10,590 nucleotides of DNA from assembly GCA_036171275.1 (NCBI GenBank), contig JAVHQT010000074.1, positions 1 to 10,590 on the forward strand, given 5' to 3'. Below are positions 7,258 to 10,590 of the stretch, in pieces (the first letter of the stretch is position 1; each line of letters starts with the position of its first letter). The position numbers were made by a program, and so were the translations under genes. The stretch is from PALSA-1006 sp036171275. GTDB taxonomy: Bacteria; Pseudomonadota; Gammaproteobacteria; Burkholderiales; Gallionellaceae. The notes under the pieces are model-generated. The model worked only from the letters and a program-made list of their open reading frames with translations, did not search any database and was not told the origin of the DNA.

Positions 7258-9348
7258 GCACGCAAAACACCAATTGAACGCTATCGCAATATCGGCATCA
7301 GTGCGCATATTGATGCAGGAAAAACAACGACAACTGAGCGAATTCTGTTTTATACAGGCGTTTCTCACAAAATTGGTGAGGTGCACGACGGTGCGGCCAC
7401 CATGGACTGGATGGAGCAAGAGCAAGAGCGCGGAATTACCATTACCTCTGCTGCAACAACCTGTTTTTGGAAGGGAATGGATAACTCCTACCCAGAGCAT
7501 CGTTTTAACATCATTGATACCCCTGGGCACGTTGACTTTACAATTGAAGTTGAACGCTCCATGCGGGTCTTGGACGGCGCGTGCATGGTGTATTGCGCAG
7601 TAGGTGGTGTGCAACCTCAGTCAGAGACAGTATGGCGTCAAGCTAATAAATACAAAGTTCCTCGTTTGGCCTTTGTCAATAAAATGGATCGAACAGGGGC
7701 AAATTTTTTCAAGGTGGTCACGCAAATGGAAACCCGTTTGCGCGCTCGTCCAATTCCTTTGGTGATTCCAATTGGTGCAGAAGAAAATTTCATTGGCGTT
7801 GTTGATTTACTAAAGATGAAAGCCATCATTTGGGATGAAGCCTCGCAAGGGATGAAGTTTGAGTACAAAGAGATTCCGGCTGATCTTGTTGATTCTGCAA
7901 ACGAATGGCGCGGCAAGATGGTTGAAACTGCGGCTGAAGCTTCTGAAGAGTTGATGAATCAGTATCTTGAAAATGGTGAATTGACCGAAGAGCAAATTAT
8001 TTTAGGTATTCGTACCCGTACCATCGCTTGCGAAATTCAACCGATGTTATGTGGATCAGCCTTTAAAAACAAAGGTGTTCAGCGCATGTTGGATGCTGTG
8101 ATTATGTACTTGCCTTCTCCCGTGGATATTCCGGATGTCACTGGCGAAACTGAAGAGGGTGTGGCAATTACTAGAAAAGCAGATGACAGCGAAAGTTTTT
8201 CTGCGCTTGCTTTTAAGCTAATGACCGATCCTTTTGTTGGGCAGCTTACTTTTGTGCGTGTTTATTCTGGCGTACTTAAAAAAGGAGATACGGTTTACAA
8301 CCCAATACGTGGCAAGAAAGAGCGCATTGGTCGTATCGTGCAAATGCACGCGAATGAGCGTTTAGAAGTTGACGAAATTCTCGCCGGTGATATCGCTGCG
8401 TGCATTGGTTTGAAAGATGTAACAACGGGCGAGTCGCTGTGTGATGTTGCTAAACCGATTATCCTGGAACGCATGATTTTTCCTGAGCCAGTAATTCACG
8501 TTGCAGTTGAGCCCAAAACTAAGGCTGACCAAGAAAAAATGGGGATTGCGCTAGGACGTCTAGCTGCAAAAGATCCTTCATTCCGTGTTCGTACCGATGA
8601 GGAATCCGGTCAAACAATTATGTCTGGTATGGGTGAATTGCACCTTGAAATCCTAGTTGACCGAATGAAACGTGAATTCGGAGTAGAGGCTAACGTCGGA
8701 GCGCCTCAGGTTGCATACCGCGAAGCAATTCGTAAAATGGTTGAAGTTGAGGGTAAATTCGTTAAACAGTCCGGTGGTAAAGGGCAGTTTGGTCGAGTAA
8801 TGCTAAAAATGGAACCAAACGAAACCGGCAAAGGTTTTGAATTTATCGATGCAATTAAGGGTGGCGCAGTTCCGCGTGAATTTATTCCTGCAGTAGAAAA
8901 AGGTCTTCGCGAAACATTGCCCAATGGTGTTCTAGCAGGATTCCCTGTTGTTGACGTTAAAGTCACTTTGTTTGACGGTTCTTATCACGAAGTGGATTCT
9001 AACGAGAATGCCTTCAAAATGGCTGCTTCCATCGGCTTTAAAGATGGAATGCGAAAAGCAAATCCAGTTTTACTTGAGCCAATGATGTCGGTTGAAGTGG
9101 AAACGCCTGAAGATTATGCTGGCACGGTGATGGGCGATTTATCTTCTCGTCGTGGTATGGTTCAAGGAATGGATGACATGATGGGGGGCGGTAAATCGAT
9201 TAAGGCTGAAGTTCCATTAGCAGAAATGTTTGGCTACTCTACCTCATTGCGTTCTGCAACGCAGGGTCGTGCAACCTACACAATGGAATTTAAGCACTAT
9301 TCTGAAGCGCCCAAAAATGTTGCTGAAGCAATTATGAGTAAGAAGTAA
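7255..9348 (+). CDS. fusA: Elongation factor G
   Basis: EF-G is the cytosolic GTPase that drives tRNA-mRNA translocation on the ribosome and, with ribosome recycling factor, splits ribosomes after termination. The 697-residue protein has all GTPase motifs: AHIDAGKT at 17-24, RGITI with T62 in switch I, DTPGH at 88-92 with the catalytic histidine H92, NKMD at 142-145, and GSAF at 267-270. Later domains are marked by GMGELHLEILVDRMKREFGV (domain III), VKQSGGKGQFGRV (domain IV) and SSRRGMVQGMDDMMGGG (domain V). It starts with GTG and lies 27 bases after rpsG. Third codon positions favour T and G, like those of the upstream genes; my hand count for aspartate is about 25 GAT to 11 GAC. I see no sign of a second-copy variant such as fusB or a tetracycline ribosomal-protection protein. 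Confidence 0.99.
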   Translation: MARKTPIERYRNIGISAHIDAGKTTTTERILFYTGVSHKIGEVHDGAATMDWMEQEQERGITITSAATTCFWKGMDNSYPEHRFNIIDTPGHVDFTIEVERSMRVLDGACMVYCAVGGVQPQSETVWRQANKYKVPRLAFVNKMDRTGANFFKVVTQMETRLRARPIPLVIPIGAEENFIGVVDLLKMKAIIWDEASQGMKFEYKEIPADLVDSANEWRGKMVETAAEASEELMNQYLENGELTEEQIILGIRTRTIACEIQPMLCGSAFKNKGVQRMLDAVIMYLPSPVDIPDVTGETEEGVAITRKADDSESFSALAFKLMTDPFVGQLTFVRVYSGVLKKGDTVYNPIRGKKERIGRIVQMHANERLEVDEILAGDIAACIGLKDVTTGESLCDVAKPIILERMIFPEPVIHVAVEPKTKADQEKMGIALGRLAAKDPSFRVRTDEESGQTIMSGMGELHLEILVDRMKREFGVEANVGAPQVAYREAIRKMVEVEGKFVKQSGGKGQFGRVMLKMEPNETGKGFEFIDAIKGGAVPREFIPAVEKGLRETLPNGVLAGFPVVDVKVTLFDGSYHEVDSNENAFKMAASIGFKDGMRKANPVLLEPMMSVEVETPEDYAGTVMGDLSSRRGMVQGMDDMMGGGKSIKAEVPLAEMFGYSTSLRSATQGRATYTMEFKHYSEAPKNVAEAIMSKK

Positions 9349-9399
9349 ATTATTGTTTGTAATCAATAGGTTAATTTAAAGCAATTGGAGAGCTAAAAA

Positions 9400-10590
9400 A
9401 TGGCAAAGAGCAAATTTGAACGGACAAAACCGCACGTAAACGTAGGAACAATTGGCCACGTTGACCACGGCAAGACCACCCTAACGGCAGCGATCACAAT
9501 GGTGCTGTCAAAGAAATTTGGTGGAGAAGCCAAGGCCTACGACCAAATTGACGCAGCGCCGGAAGAAAAGGCGCGCGGCATCACCATCAACACCGCCCAC
9601 GTAGAATATGAAACTGCCGCACGCCACTACGCGCACGTAGACTGCCCGGGGCACGCCGACTATGTAAAAAACATGATCACAGGCGCGGCGCAAATGGACG
9701 GCGCAATCTTGGTTGTATCTGCAGCTGACGGTCCAATGCCACAAACACGCGAACACATCCTGCTAGCACGTCAAGTCGGCGTACCGTACATCATCGTATT
9801 CATGAACAAATGCGACATGGTTGACGACGCAGAACTACTTGAGCTAGTTGAAATGGAAATCCGCGAACTGCTCAGCAAATACGACTTCCCAGGCGACGAC
9901 ACCCCGATTATCCACGGCAGCGCCAAACTCGCAGTCGAAGGCGACCAAAGCGAATACGGCGAACCGTCGATTTTCCGCTTGGCAGACGCACTGGATGCCT
10001 ACATTCCTCAACCGGAACGCGCGCTAGACGGCACCTTCTTGATGCCAGTTGAAGACGTATTTTCAATTTCTGGACGTGGCACCGTTGTCACTGGACGGAT
10101 CGAACGCGGCATCATCAAAGTAGGCGAAGAAATCGAAATAGTCGGACTAAAACCAACCCTCAAAACCACCTGCACTGGCGTTGAAATGTTCCGCAAACTA
10201 CTAGACCAAGGCCAAGCCGGAGACAACGTTGGCGTGCTGCTACGCGGCACAAAACGCGAAGAAGTCGAACGTGGACAAGTCTTGGCAAAACCAGGCACCA
10301 TCACCCCACATACCAAATTTACCGCTGAAATATACGTATTAGGTAAAGAAGAAGGTGGTCGTCACACACCATTTTTCCAAGGTTATCGCCCACAATTCTA
10401 CTTCCGCACCACCGACGTAACGGGCGCAGTCGAACTCCCTGCAGGCACGGAAATGGTCATGCCCGGCGACAATGTATCGGTTGCCGTAAACCTAATCTCA
10501 CCGATTGCGATGGAAGAAGGGTTGCGTTTTGCGATTCGTGAAGGCGGTCGTACTGTCGGTGCCGGTGTCGTTGCAAAAATCGTGGAATAA
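9400..10590 (+). CDS. tuf: Elongation factor Tu
   Basis: EF-Tu is the GTPase that delivers aminoacyl-tRNA to the ribosomal A site. The complete 396-residue product starts MAKSKFERTKPHVN, the betaproteobacterial form. GTPase motifs are GHVDHGKT (19-26), RGITI with T62, DCPGH (81-85, catalytic H85), NKCD (136-139) and SAK (174-176). Domains 2 and 3 carry FSISGRGTVVTGRIERG, GDNVGVLLRG and GGRHTPFFQGYRPQFYFRT. GGAG (9387-9390) sits nine bases before ATG, 51 bases after fusA. Codon choice is unlike the neighbours: third positions are mostly C or A, with about 21 GAC to 1 GAT, over most of the gene. T- and G-ending codons return around 10324-10386 and 10501-10560. Many betaproteobacteria hold a second tuf near secE, so gene conversion is a plausible cause. 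The TAA is the last codon of the window. Confidence 0.99.
   Translation: MAKSKFERTKPHVNVGTIGHVDHGKTTLTAAITMVLSKKFGGEAKAYDQIDAAPEEKARGITINTAHVEYETAARHYAHVDCPGHADYVKNMITGAAQMDGAILVVSAADGPMPQTREHILLARQVGVPYIIVFMNKCDMVDDAELLELVEMEIRELLSKYDFPGDDTPIIHGSAKLAVEGDQSEYGEPSIFRLADALDAYIPQPERALDGTFLMPVEDVFSISGRGTVVTGRIERGIIKVGEEIEIVGLKPTLKTTCTGVEMFRKLLDQGQAGDNVGVLLRGTKREEVERGQVLAKPGTITPHTKFTAEIYVLGKEEGGRHTPFFQGYRPQFYFRTTDVTGAVELPAGTEMVMPGDNVSVAVNLISPIAMEEGLRFAIREGGRTVGAGVVAKIVE

Noticed and set aside
9353..9380. Possible promoter for tuf in the fusA-tuf gap (TTGTTT, 16 bases, TTTAAA)
   Set aside because: It matches consensus at only 3 of 6 and 4 of 6 positions in AT-rich sequence, which is expected by chance.

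Overview
This window is a conserved transcription and translation cluster from a bacterium, read entirely on the + strand. In order it holds the 3' part of rpoB, then complete rpoC, rpsL, rpsG, fusA and tuf. The protein sequences point to a betaproteobacterium. EF-Tu starts MAKSKFERTKPHVNVGTIG and has 396 residues, RpoB ends in the IDIDLERH-type tail and carries GYMHVLKLHHLVDDK, and RpsL is 125 residues and RpsG 156. Base composition is moderate, which would suit a Nitrosomonadales or Methylophilales-like lineage better than a high-GC Burkholderiales. That finer placement is inference from memory and is not secure.

Layout: 1-1776 is the C-terminal portion of the RNA polymerase beta subunit, cut by the window edge. 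1777-1975 is an unusually long rpoB-rpoC spacer with a 7-bp GC-rich hairpin and a separate 10-bp inverted repeat. 1976-6196 is the complete beta' subunit. A good intrinsic terminator follows at 6207-6243, so the rpoBC unit appears to end there, at least in part. 6328-10590 is the str-type operon: S12, S7, EF-G and EF-Tu, with gaps of 51, 27 and 51 bases. The window stops on the last base of the tuf stop codon. In betaproteobacteria rpsJ and the S10 ribosomal-protein cluster usually come next.

The genes work together as core gene expression. RpoB and RpoC form the catalytic cleft of RNA polymerase. S12 and S7 are 30S proteins at the decoding centre and at the head and E site. EF-Tu brings aminoacyl-tRNA to the ribosome and EF-G drives translocation. 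All diagnostic motifs are intact and no gene is broken. No stretch over 300 bases lacks a gene, and I see no tRNA, mobile element, CRISPR array or undescribed system.

The most notable signal is inside tuf. Its third codon positions switch abruptly at the start codon to C and A, against the T- and G-rich neighbours, and partly switch back near the 3' end. This suggests gene conversion from a second tuf copy, or strong translational selection. The rpoB-rpoC spacer structures and a nine-residue expansion in RpoC relative to E. coli are smaller points worth checking.
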